64,000 nt of DNA from Ensifer adhaerens (GTDB lineage: Bacteria; Pseudomonadota; Alphaproteobacteria; Rhizobiales; Rhizobiaceae). Numbering within the stretch: position 1 is the stretch's first letter; the number at the start of each line of letters is the position of its first letter. The notes below the pieces were generated by a model. It saw only the letters and a program-made list of their open reading frames with translations. It searched no databases and was not told the origin of the DNA. A program made the translations under genes and the position numbers. Positions 17,863-25,643 of this stretch are shown piece by piece. The stretch lies in the NCBI GenBank assembly GCA_900215285.1, contig OCMG01000004.1, positions 1,534,001 through 1,598,000 of the forward strand. Reading direction: 5' to 3'.

Positions 17863-19386
17863 ATGGAGACCAGCGCTGGGAATGGGCGTACGCCTGTGCT
17901 TGCGGCACGGCGGATCAGCAAATCCTTCAATGGCGTGCAGGTGCTGTTCAGTGTCAATTTCGACCTGCTGCCCGGCGAAATCCATGCGCTTGTGGGCGAA
18001 AACGGCGCCGGCAAATCCACCTTCGTGAAGATCATGTCCGGCTTCGAGCAGCCGAGCTCGGGCGAGATCCTGCTCGACGGCAAGCCCGTGCGGCTGCCGG
18101 CCAATGGGCAGGCCGAACATCTCGGCATCGTCATCATTCACCAGGAATTCAATCTTGCCGAACATCTGACCGTGACCGAGAGCCTGTTTCTCGGGCGCGA
18201 GATCACGCGCTTCGGCGTGCTCGACCGCAAGCGCATGCGCGCCGAGACGCGCCGGGCGCTTGACCTCCTGGGTTCGCGGATCGACGAGAATGCGATGATC
18301 AGTTCGCTGCCTGTCGCCGACCGGCAGATGGTCGAGATCGCCAAGGCGATCAGCAAGGATGCGCGCGTCATCTTCATGGATGAGCCGACGGCGGTTCTGT
18401 CGAAGGAAGAAAGCGGCGTGCTGTTCGAGCAGGTGCGGAAGCTCCGCGACACGGGCACGAGCTTCGTCTTCGTCTCGCACAAGCTGGACGAGGTGCTGGA
18501 ACTGACGGACCGGGTGACGGTGCTGCGCGACGGCCAATGGGTGAAAACTGCGCCGACCTCCATGCTGGACGGTGAGTCTATCGCCCAGCTCATGGTGGGG
18601 CGCGAGCTGTCGAGCCTTTATCCGGCCAAGCGCGAGCCGGATGTGGACGAGGAGATTGTGCTTTCCGCGCGCGGCATCACGACCGGCTTTGTGCGCGATG
18701 CGAGTTTCGATGTGCGCAAGGGCGAGGTGATCGGCTTTTCCGGGCTGATCGGCTCGGGACGCACGGAGCTGATGGAGGCGGTTGCCGGGTTGCGGCCGCG
18801 CCATTCCGGTGAGGTGACGATCAAGGGCGTTTCCATGTCGTCGGGCGATGCGCATGCCGCGAACCGTGCCGGGCTCGCCTACATGACGAAGGACCGCAAG
18901 TCGAAGGGCCTTCTGCTGGGCTCTCGCATGGCGGTGAACCTGACACTGCAATCGCTCGATCAGCATGGCAAGTTCGGTTATCTCAGCCCCAAAAGCGAGG
19001 CAAATGCGCTGGCGCGCGCCATGCGCCGCTTCGATATCCGCGTGCGCGACGGGCGCGTGGTGGCGGGGCGCATGTCGGGCGGCAACCAGCAGAAGCTGAT
19101 GCTCGCCAAGGTCATGGAGACCGAGCCGGAGATCATAATCATCGACGAGCCGACACGCGGCATCGATGTCGGCACCAAGCAGCAGATCTATCATTTCATC
19201 TCTGCGCTGGCGCGCGCCGGCAAGTCGATCGTGGTCGTCTCCTCCGAACTGCAGGAGGTGATCGGGATGTGCACGCGCGTCGCCGTCATGCGCGAGGGCC
19301 GCATCGTCGGCTGGCTTGAGGGCGACGAGATCAATGAGCAGGAAATTATGCGCTATTCGGCCGGGTTGAAGAAGATGGTCGGGTAG
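17863..19386 (+). CDS. sugar ABC transporter ATP-binding protein (RbsA type)
   Basis: Double-ATPase subunit energising sugar import, about 507 residues. The first half has Walker A GENGAGKS (residues 45-52) and Walker B VIFMDEPTAVL. The second half has the degenerate Walker A GLIGSGRTE usual in this family, the signature MSGGNQQKLMLAKVM and Walker B IIIIDEPTRGIDVG. ATG 17863 is chosen because GGGAGGA lies six bases upstream; earlier in-frame codons overlap the operators. It is the first gene of the operon with permease and binding protein. Substrate is not set by sequence. Confidence 0.94.
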   Translation: METSAGNGRTPVLAARRISKSFNGVQVLFSVNFDLLPGEIHALVGENGAGKSTFVKIMSGFEQPSSGEILLDGKPVRLPANGQAEHLGIVIIHQEFNLAEHLTVTESLFLGREITRFGVLDRKRMRAETRRALDLLGSRIDENAMISSLPVADRQMVEIAKAISKDARVIFMDEPTAVLSKEESGVLFEQVRKLRDTGTSFVFVSHKLDEVLELTDRVTVLRDGQWVKTAPTSMLDGESIAQLMVGRELSSLYPAKREPDVDEEIVLSARGITTGFVRDASFDVRKGEVIGFSGLIGSGRTELMEAVAGLRPRHSGEVTIKGVSMSSGDAHAANRAGLAYMTKDRKSKGLLLGSRMAVNLTLQSLDQHGKFGYLSPKSEANALARAMRRFDIRVRDGRVVAGRMSGGNQQKLMLAKVMETEPEIIIIDEPTRGIDVGTKQQIYHFISALARAGKSIVVVSSELQEVIGMCTRVAVMREGRIVGWLEGDEINEQEIMRYSAGLKKMVG

Positions 19387-19431
19387 GGCGATTTACGGAG
19401 TGGGAACCCATCATCCGGCCCTTCGGGCCAC

Positions 19432-19545
19432 CTTCTCCCCAAGGGGAGAAGAGGAAGGGGCCCGCAGCCTCACCGGACCTCCTCTCCCCTCGGGGAGAGG
19501 GTCGCCGAGCGAAGCGGAGGCGGGGTGAGGGGTCCGCTCCTGCAT
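19432..19545. repeat. two CTCCCC palindromes in the ATPase-permease gap
   Basis: CTTCTCCCC/GGGGAGAAG at 19432-19451 and CCTCTCCCC/GGGGAGAGG at 19481-19500 are followed by a GCCGAGCGAAGCGGAGGCGG stretch and GGGTGAGGGG. The element belongs to the same dispersed family as 15062 and 16463. It occupies most of the roughly 220-base gap and may weaken permease expression relative to the ATPase or stabilise mRNA. Confidence 0.65.
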
Positions 19546-19606
19546 CGGAAGAAGAATAGAAAAGGCCGGGCAGAGCCTTGGGTCGAAATGGGAGGATGTC
19601 TTGGAC

Positions 19607-20617
19607 ATGAGTGTGGACGGTGAGGGACAGGCAGCGGAAAAGCCAAGGTCGCTTCTGAAGGAGATCGACCTGCGCGCCGTCGCGCCCTTCGTGGCGCTGG
19701 CGCTGCTTCTGGTGCTGGGCGCGCTGACCAATCCAAATTTCATCAGTATCGACAATCTGTCGAATGTCGCGACGCGAAGCGCCTTCGTGGCGATCATTGC
19801 GGTCGGGGCGACCTTCGTCATCTCCTCGGGCGATCTTGATCTGTCGGTCGGCTCCATGCTCGCCTTTGTCGCGAGCCTGATGATCCTGTTCATGAATTCC
19901 GGTGCGATCGCCGATCCGCATCTGATGCTGGCGGCGGCCGTTGTCTTCGCCATTTTTGCAGGTGCGGCCTGCGGGCTTCTCAACGGGCTCGTGACCACGC
20001 TCGGCCGGATCGAGCCCTTCATCGCCACGCTCGGCACGATGGGCATTTATCGCGGCCTGACGACATGGCTGTCGCAGGGTGGGGCGATCACGCTGCGCTC
20101 TTCGGAAATCCAGAACATCTACCGCCCGGTCTATTTCGGCTCCTTTCTAGGCCTGCCGATCCCGATCGTCTGCATTCTCGTCGTCACGCTCATTGCCGCC
20201 TTCGTGCTCTATCGCACGCGTTATGGCCGGCACGTCGTTGCCGTCGGGTCTAATCGCGATGTGGCGCGCTATTCGGGCATTGCGGTCGATCGGGTGCGCA
20301 CCATCGCCTTCATCATCCAGGGGCTTTGCGTGGCGATTGCCGTGCTTCTCTATGTGCCGCGCCTCGGCTCGACCTCGGCGACGACGGGCATTCTGTGGGA
20401 GTTGCAGGCGATCACCGCCGTCGTCGTCGGCGGGACGGCGCTTAAAGGCGGGGCAGGGCGTGTCTGGGGCACGATCTGCGGGGCCTTCATTCTCGAACTG
20501 GTCGGCAACATCATGCTGCTTTCCAACTTCATCAGCGAATATCTGATCGGCACCATCCAGGGCTCGATCATCATCATTGCGATGCTCGTCCAGCGCTCGC
20601 TGACGCGCAAATCGTGA
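19607..20617 (+). CDS. sugar ABC transporter permease (RbsC type)
   Basis: Inner-membrane channel subunit, about 336 residues, with eight to ten hydrophobic segments. Family signatures include SSGDLDLSVGSMLAFVAS, the GLLNGLVTTLGRIEPFIATLG region and TAVVVGGTALKGGAGRVWGT, all characteristic of the ribose/xylose/AraH permease branch. ATG 19607 is taken as the start; a TTG two codons earlier sits closer to GGAGG (19591) and is possible. It acts with the ATPase upstream and the binding protein downstream. Confidence 0.93.
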   Translation: MSVDGEGQAAEKPRSLLKEIDLRAVAPFVALALLLVLGALTNPNFISIDNLSNVATRSAFVAIIAVGATFVISSGDLDLSVGSMLAFVASLMILFMNSGAIADPHLMLAAAVVFAIFAGAACGLLNGLVTTLGRIEPFIATLGTMGIYRGLTTWLSQGGAITLRSSEIQNIYRPVYFGSFLGLPIPIVCILVVTLIAAFVLYRTRYGRHVVAVGSNRDVARYSGIAVDRVRTIAFIIQGLCVAIAVLLYVPRLGSTSATTGILWELQAITAVVVGGTALKGGAGRVWGTICGAFILELVGNIMLLSNFISEYLIGTIQGSIIIIAMLVQRSLTRKS

Positions 20618-20686
20618 AGCATGGGGCCGGATAACAGGGGCGTCCGGACCTTGGGAGGAAAGACCCCTTCGACAAGGGAGTGAGAC

Positions 20687-21634
20687 ATGTTGAAGAAAAT
20701 GATCGGCACGGCGTTTCTTGCCGTTGCCATGGCCAGCGCTGCCTATGCGGCAGACGTCAAGAAGACCATTGGCGTTTCCATTCCGGCCGCCGACCACGGC
20801 TGGACGGCTGGCGTCGTCTATCACGCCGAGCGCGTGGCAAAGATGGTGGAGAAGGAATATCCGGGCGCCAAGGTCATCGTGAAGACCTCGCCGGATGCCG
20901 CAAGTCAGGCAAACGCGATCCAGGACCTGGCCGTTCAGGGGCTCGATGCGCTCGTCATCCTGCCGACCGATCCGGATCCGCTGGTCAACGCCATCAAGCA
21001 GGTGAAGGACAAGGGCACGTTTGTGACCATCGTCGATCGTGCACCGAGCACGAATGACGATACGGTGCGCGACCTCTATGTCGCCGGCAACAATCCGGCG
21101 CTTGGCGAAGTCGCCGGCAAGTATATCAAGGACAATACGCCGGACGCGGAAGTCGTGGTCATCCGCGGGTTGCCGATCCCGATCGATCAGCAGCGCCAGG
21201 ACGGTTTCGACAAGGGCATTGCCGGTTCCAAGGTCAAGGTTCTCGACCGCCAGTTCGGCAACTGGAGCCGCGACGACGCCTTCAAGGTGATGCAGGACTT
21301 CCTGACCAAATACAAGAAGATCGACGTCGTTTGGTGCCAGGATGACGACATGACCGTCGGCGTGCTGCAGGCCATCGAACAGGCCAAGCGCACCGACATC
21401 AAGTATGTCATCGGCGGCGCGGGCTCCAAGGACATGATCAAGAAGGTCATGGACGGCGACAAGATGATCCCGGTCGACGTGCTCTATCCGCCGGCAATGG
21501 TGGGCACGGCGCTGCAGTTGACGGCGTCTGCGCTCTACAGCCAGGTTCCGGTCAAGGGCACCTATACGCTGGATGCGACGCTCGTCACCAAGGAGAACGC
21601 GAAGAACTTCTACTTCCCGGATTCGCCTTACTGA
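20687..21634 (+). CDS. periplasmic sugar-binding protein of the ABC transporter
   Basis: A 315-residue solute receptor. The signal peptide MLKKMIGTAFLAVAMASAAYA ends at AYA|AD. The mature domain follows the RbsB fold: KKTIGVSIPAADHGWTAGVVYHAERVA, NAIQDLAVQGLDALVILPTDPD, and VVWCQDDDMTVGVLQAIEQA at the hinge. The first strand differs from ribose binders and resembles aldose/oligosaccharide-type receptors, but the ligand cannot be read. A strong terminator 42 bases downstream ends this transcription unit. Confidence 0.93.
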   Translation: MLKKMIGTAFLAVAMASAAYAADVKKTIGVSIPAADHGWTAGVVYHAERVAKMVEKEYPGAKVIVKTSPDAASQANAIQDLAVQGLDALVILPTDPDPLVNAIKQVKDKGTFVTIVDRAPSTNDDTVRDLYVAGNNPALGEVAGKYIKDNTPDAEVVVIRGLPIPIDQQRQDGFDKGIAGSKVKVLDRQFGNWSRDDAFKVMQDFLTKYKKIDVVWCQDDDMTVGVLQAIEQAKRTDIKYVIGGAGSKDMIKKVMDGDKMIPVDVLYPPAMVGTALQLTASALYSQVPVKGTYTLDATLVTKENAKNFYFPDSPY

Positions 21635-21675
21635 GAGTCGCCTTATTGAGGCCGGGTTATCCCTCAAACATCCCC

Positions 21676-21706
21676 GTCTGCCCGGTTTTGCCGGGCAGAC
21701 TTTTTT
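21676..21706 (+). terminator. rho-independent terminator after the transporter genes
   Basis: GTCTGCCCGG pairs perfectly with CCGGGCAGAC around TTTTG and is followed by TTTTTT. The catabolic genes downstream therefore depend on readthrough or on a promoter in 21707-21785. Confidence 0.92.
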
Positions 21707-21785
21707 CAACAGGCACGTTGCGGCTAGACGGTTGAATTCCGCCGCGATCTGCTTACTGTAACGTTGCAGTTCCTGTCGGGAGGAC

Positions 21786-22844
21786 ATGATGAAGACGATC
21801 AAGGGGCCGGGTCTGTTCCTGGCGCAGTTTGCTGGCGATGCAGCGCCGTTCAATTCCTGGAATTCCATCACCAAATGGGCCGCCGATTGCGGCTACAAGG
21901 GCGTGCAGGTTCCGACCTGGGAAGGGCGGCTTTTCGATCTGGAAAAGGCCGCGACCTCGAAGACCTATTGCGACGAGATCGTTGGTGTGGCGAAGGAGAA
22001 CGGCGTCGTCATCACCGAGCTTTCGACCCATCTTCAGGGCCAGCTTGTGGCTGTGCATCCGGCCTATGACGAGGCCTTCGACGGCTTTGCCGCTGACAAG
22101 GTGAAGGGCAATCCCAAAGCCCGGCAGGAATGGGCGGTCGATCAGGTGAAGAAGGCGCTCACCGCGTCGAAGAACCTTGGGCTGACCGAAATGGCGTCCT
22201 TCTCCGGCGCGCTGTGCTGGCCCTATGTCTATCCGTGGCCGCAGCGACCTGCGGGTCTGGCGGAGACAGCCTTTGACGAACTGGCGCGCCGCTGGCTGCC
22301 GATCCTCGATCATGCCGCCGAATGCGGCGTCGATGTCTGCTACGAGATCCACCCGGGCGAAGACCTCCACGATGGCGTCACATTCGAGATGTTCCTTGAG
22401 CGCGTGAAGAACCACACGCGCGCCAACATGCTCTACGACCCGTCGCATTATGTCCTGCAATGCCTGGACTATATCGACCACATCGACATCTATCACGAGC
22501 GGATCAAGATGTTCCACGTCAAGGATGCCGAGTTCAACCCGACCGGGCGGCAGGGCGTCTATGGCGGCTATCAGTCCTGGGTCAACCGGGCCGGGCGCTT
22601 CCGCTCGCCGGGCGACGGGCAGGTGGATTTCGGCGCCATCTTCTCGAAACTTACGGCCTACGATTTCTCGGGCTGGGCGGTTGTCGAATGGGAATGCTGC
22701 CTGAAACATCCGGAAGACGGCGCGCGCGAGGGTGCCGAATTCGTCAAGAACCACATCATCCGCGTCACCGAAAAGGCCTTTGACGATTTCGCCGGCGGCG
22801 GAACCGACGAGGCAGCCAACCGGCGCATGCTCGGCATCGCGTGA
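21786..22844 (+). CDS. sugar phosphate isomerase/epimerase-like TIM-barrel protein
   Basis: A 352-residue protein of the xylose isomerase-like (AP endonuclease 2) superfamily. The barrel's metal ligands are visible in order: a glutamate in VCYEIHPGEDLHDG, an aspartate in LYDPSHYVLQ, a histidine in KMFHVKDAEF and a glutamate in AVVEWECCLKH. Members epimerise or isomerise sugars or keto-sugars, and YcjR of E. coli is a characterised relative in kind. It is followed by a Gfo/Idh/MocA dehydrogenase 23 bases downstream, so the pair probably act on the same imported glycoside. Exact reaction unknown. Confidence 0.88.
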   Translation: MMKTIKGPGLFLAQFAGDAAPFNSWNSITKWAADCGYKGVQVPTWEGRLFDLEKAATSKTYCDEIVGVAKENGVVITELSTHLQGQLVAVHPAYDEAFDGFAADKVKGNPKARQEWAVDQVKKALTASKNLGLTEMASFSGALCWPYVYPWPQRPAGLAETAFDELARRWLPILDHAAECGVDVCYEIHPGEDLHDGVTFEMFLERVKNHTRANMLYDPSHYVLQCLDYIDHIDIYHERIKMFHVKDAEFNPTGRQGVYGGYQSWVNRAGRFRSPGDGQVDFGAIFSKLTAYDFSGWAVVEWECCLKHPEDGAREGAEFVKNHIIRVTEKAFDDFAGGGTDEAANRRMLGIA

Positions 22845-22867
22845 AGCAGAGATAAAGGGAGAGAAAC

Positions 22868-24037
22868 ATGGCCATCGAAGGCACGACGGAAACCCGTGCG
22901 CCGCGCATCCGGCTCGGCATGGTGGGCGGCGGTTCGGGCGCGTTCATCGGCGCGGTGCATCGCATCGCGGCGCGCATCGACGATCATTACGACCTGGTGG
23001 CGGGGGCTCTGTCCTCGACGCCGGAAAAATCGCGCCAGTCGGGCGCGGAACTGGGGCTCGACCCGTCCCGCGTCTATGACGACTTCAAGTCCATGGCGAT
23101 CCGCGAGGCGCGGCTGAAGGACGGGATCGAGGCGGTCGCGATCGTCACGCCCAACCACATGCACTACCCGGCGGCGATCGAGTTCCTGAAGCGCGGCATT
23201 CACGTCATCTGCGACAAGCCGCTGACCTCGAACCTCGCGGATGCCAAGAAGCTGGTGAAGGCGGCGGAGAGCTCCGATGCGCTCTTCGTCCTGACGCATA
23301 ACTATTCGGGCTATCCGATGGTGCGGCAGGCCCGCGAAATGGTGGCGAGGGGCGATCTCGGCGACATCCGTCTCGTGCAGATGGAATATCCGCAGGATTG
23401 GCTTGCCGAACCCGTCGAAAGGTCGGGGAGCAAGCAGGCCGAATGGCGCACCGATCCGGCGCGCTCCGGCGTTGGCGGCTCGACGGGCGATATCGGCACG
23501 CATGCCTATCAGCTTGGCTGCTTCATCTCTGGGCTGGAACTCGATGAGCTGGCGGCGGATGTGCACACCTTCGTTCCGGGGCGTCAGCTCGATGACAATG
23601 CACATGTCATGCTCCGCTTCAAAGGCGGCGCGAAGGGCATGCTGTGGTGCAGCCAGGTCGCTTCCGGCAACGAGAATGCCTTGAAGGTGCGCGTCTACGG
23701 CACCAAGGGCGGGCTCGAATGGGAGCAGGAGAACCCGAACTATCTGTGGTACACGCCGCTTGGCGAGCCGAAGCGTCTGCTGACGCGCGGCGGCGCCGGC
23801 GCCATGGATGTCGCGGCGCGTGTTTCGCGGACGCCCGGTGGTCATCCGGAAGGCTATCTCGAAGGCTTTGCGACGATTTATTCGGAAGCCGCGCGGGCGA
23901 TTCAGGCCAAGCGTGAGGGCAAGAAGGTCGATCCGGCGGTGCTTTATCCCACGGTCGAAGACGGCCTGAAGGGCGTGACCTTCGTCACGGCCTGCATCAG
24001 CTCGTCCAAGCGCAACGGCGCCTGGGTGAAGGTCTGA
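22868..24037 (+). CDS. Gfo/Idh/MocA-family sugar dehydrogenase
   Basis: NAD(P)-dependent oxidoreductase, 389 residues. The Rossmann nucleotide motif is [16 protein letters not shown] near residue 18. [21 protein letters not shown] precedes the family hallmark CDKPLTSN, with Lys117 as the catalytic lysine. [15 protein letters not shown] supplies the downstream catalytic His region. Relatives oxidise C2, C3 or C4 of sugars, including 3-keto-glycoside formation. It lies in a tight pair with the isomerase upstream and before a GH1 glucosidase, consistent with processing an unusual glycoside before or after hydrolysis. Confidence 0.92.
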   Translation: MAIEGTTETRAPRIRLGMVGGGSGAFIGAVHRIAARIDDHYDLVAGALSSTPEKSRQSGAELGLDPSRVYDDFKSMAIREARLKDGIEAVAIVTPNHMHYPAAIEFLKRGIHVICDKPLTSNLADAKKLVKAAESSDALFVLTHNYSGYPMVRQAREMVARGDLGDIRLVQMEYPQDWLAEPVERSGSKQAEWRTDPARSGVGGSTGDIGTHAYQLGCFISGLELDELAADVHTFVPGRQLDDNAHVMLRFKGGAKGMLWCSQVASGNENALKVRVYGTKGGLEWEQENPNYLWYTPLGEPKRLLTRGGAGAMDVAARVSRTPGGHPEGYLEGFATIYSEAARAIQAKREGKKVDPAVLYPTVEDGLKGVTFVTACISSSKRNGAWVKV

Positions 24038-24046
24038 CATTCATTC

Positions 24047-24076
24047 CCCGCCGTCTCGTTCGAGGCGGCGGGTTTT
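24047..24076 (+). terminator. terminator after the dehydrogenase gene
   Basis: CCCGCCGTCTCG pairs with CGAGGCGGCGGG (one G-T pair, TT loop) and is followed by TTTT. It lies between the dehydrogenase and the glucosidase genes, giving another partial transcription break inside the cluster. Confidence 0.78.
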
Positions 24077-24111
24077 CCACCTCAAAGACGAAATTCTGAA
24101 AGAGCATCCTC

Positions 24112-25482
24112 ATGGACCCCAAGGCGCTTGCCTCGCGTTTCCCCGGCGACTTCATCTTCGGTGTCGCCACGGCCTCCTATCAGATCGAGGGCGCAACGAA
24201 GGAAGACGGGCGCAAGCCCTGCATCTGGGACGCCTTTTCCAACATGCCGGGCCGGGTCTATGAGCGCCACAATGGCGATGTCGCCTGCGATCATTATCAC
24301 CGTTGGGAAGAGGACCTCGATCTCATCAAGGAGATGGGCGTTTCGGCCTATCGCTTCTCGATTGCCTGGCCGCGCATCGTGCCCGACGGCACCGGGCCGA
24401 TCAACGAGAAGGGCCTCGATTTCTACGACAAGCTGGTCGATGGCCTCCAGGCGCGCGGCATCAAGGCCTTTGCGACGCTTTACCATTGGGACCTGCCGCT
24501 GGCGCTGATGGGCGACGGCGGCTGGACGGCGCGCTCGACCGCCCATGCCTTCCAGCGCTACACGCAGACGGTGATCCGCCGTCTGGGCGACCGGCTCGAT
24601 GCGGTGGCGACCTTCAACGAGCCATGGTGCTCTGTGATCCTGTCGCATCTGCTTGGCATCCATGCGCCGGGCGAGCGCAACATGCAGGCGACACTTTATG
24701 CTGCGCACTACACCAATCTCGCGCACGGTCTCGGCGTCGAGGCGGTGAGGGCGGAAGCGCCGAAGCTGCCGGTCGGCATCGTCTGCAATGCCATGTCGGT
24801 CGTGCCGGCCAGCGACAGCGCGGCCGACAAGGCGGCTGCCGCCCGCGCGGAGGACTTCCATAACGGTCTCTTCTTCGGGCCGATTTTCAAGGGCGAGTAT
24901 CCAGCTGGCGTCGTCGAAGCGCTGGGGCCGTTGATGCCGAAGATTGAAGACGGCGACATGAAGACGATCTCGCAGAAGATCGACTGGTGGGGCCTGAATT
25001 ACTACACCCCTGCCCGCATCGAGGATGCGCCCGAAGAACCCTATCCGTCGCATCGCTCGGGGGCCTTCGTAAAACCGGAGAAGACCGACATCGGCTGGGA
25101 GATCGACAGTTCCGGCTTCATCGGCGTGGTGCGCACGCTCTACAAGACCTATGACCTTCCGGAATTCTACATCACCGAGAACGGCGCCTGCTACAATATG
25201 GGCGTCGGCGAAGATGGCGAGGTCGATGACCAGCCGCGTCTCGATTACTATGCCGACCACATCTCGGTCGCCGCCGATATGATCGCCGAGGGTTACCCTT
25301 TGCGCGGTTATTTTGCCTGGTCGCTGATGGATAATTTCGAGTGGGCGGAAGGTTATCGGATGCGTTTCGGTCTGGTTCATGTCGATTATGAGACGCAGGT
25401 GAGAACCGTTAAGAAAAGCGGGCACTGGTATAAAGAGCTTGCAGAATGCCTTCCCAAGGGAAATCATATCGTAAAATCTTGA
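24112..25482 (+). CDS. beta-glucosidase, glycoside hydrolase family 1
   Basis: Retaining glycosidase of 456 residues, cytoplasmic (no signal peptide), expected to split beta-glucosides or related beta-glycosides brought in by the ABC transporter. The opening DFIFGVATASYQIEGA is the GH1 N-terminal signature. The acid/base glutamate is Glu170 in TFNEPWCS and the nucleophile is Glu356 in YITENGACY. WSLMDNFEWAEGYRMRFGL near the end is the conserved aglycone-side segment. It is the last gene of the sugar cluster. Confidence 0.95.
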   Translation: MDPKALASRFPGDFIFGVATASYQIEGATKEDGRKPCIWDAFSNMPGRVYERHNGDVACDHYHRWEEDLDLIKEMGVSAYRFSIAWPRIVPDGTGPINEKGLDFYDKLVDGLQARGIKAFATLYHWDLPLALMGDGGWTARSTAHAFQRYTQTVIRRLGDRLDAVATFNEPWCSVILSHLLGIHAPGERNMQATLYAAHYTNLAHGLGVEAVRAEAPKLPVGIVCNAMSVVPASDSAADKAAAARAEDFHNGLFFGPIFKGEYPAGVVEALGPLMPKIEDGDMKTISQKIDWWGLNYYTPARIEDAPEEPYPSHRSGAFVKPEKTDIGWEIDSSGFIGVVRTLYKTYDLPEFYITENGACYNMGVGEDGEVDDQPRLDYYADHISVAADMIAEGYPLRGYFAWSLMDNFEWAEGYRMRFGLVHVDYETQVRTVKKSGHWYKELAECLPKGNHIVKS

Positions 25483-25643
25483 TTTAAAAAGATTTTGTGC
25501 CAAATTTCTGCCTGCAGGCGCTTCTTGCCGGTCAGGCTTAAAACGACCGCATTACAAAAACTGACAGGTGTTTTATCATTCACTGTTTTAAACCATTTCT
25601 GAACAGACGGCGGTGTAAAAGACCAGCTTAGTCGGAGTTCTGA

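Noticed and set aside
15062..19545. CRISPR array
   Set aside because: The repeated units are palindromes at irregular intervals, not regular direct repeats with unique spacers, and no cas genes are present.
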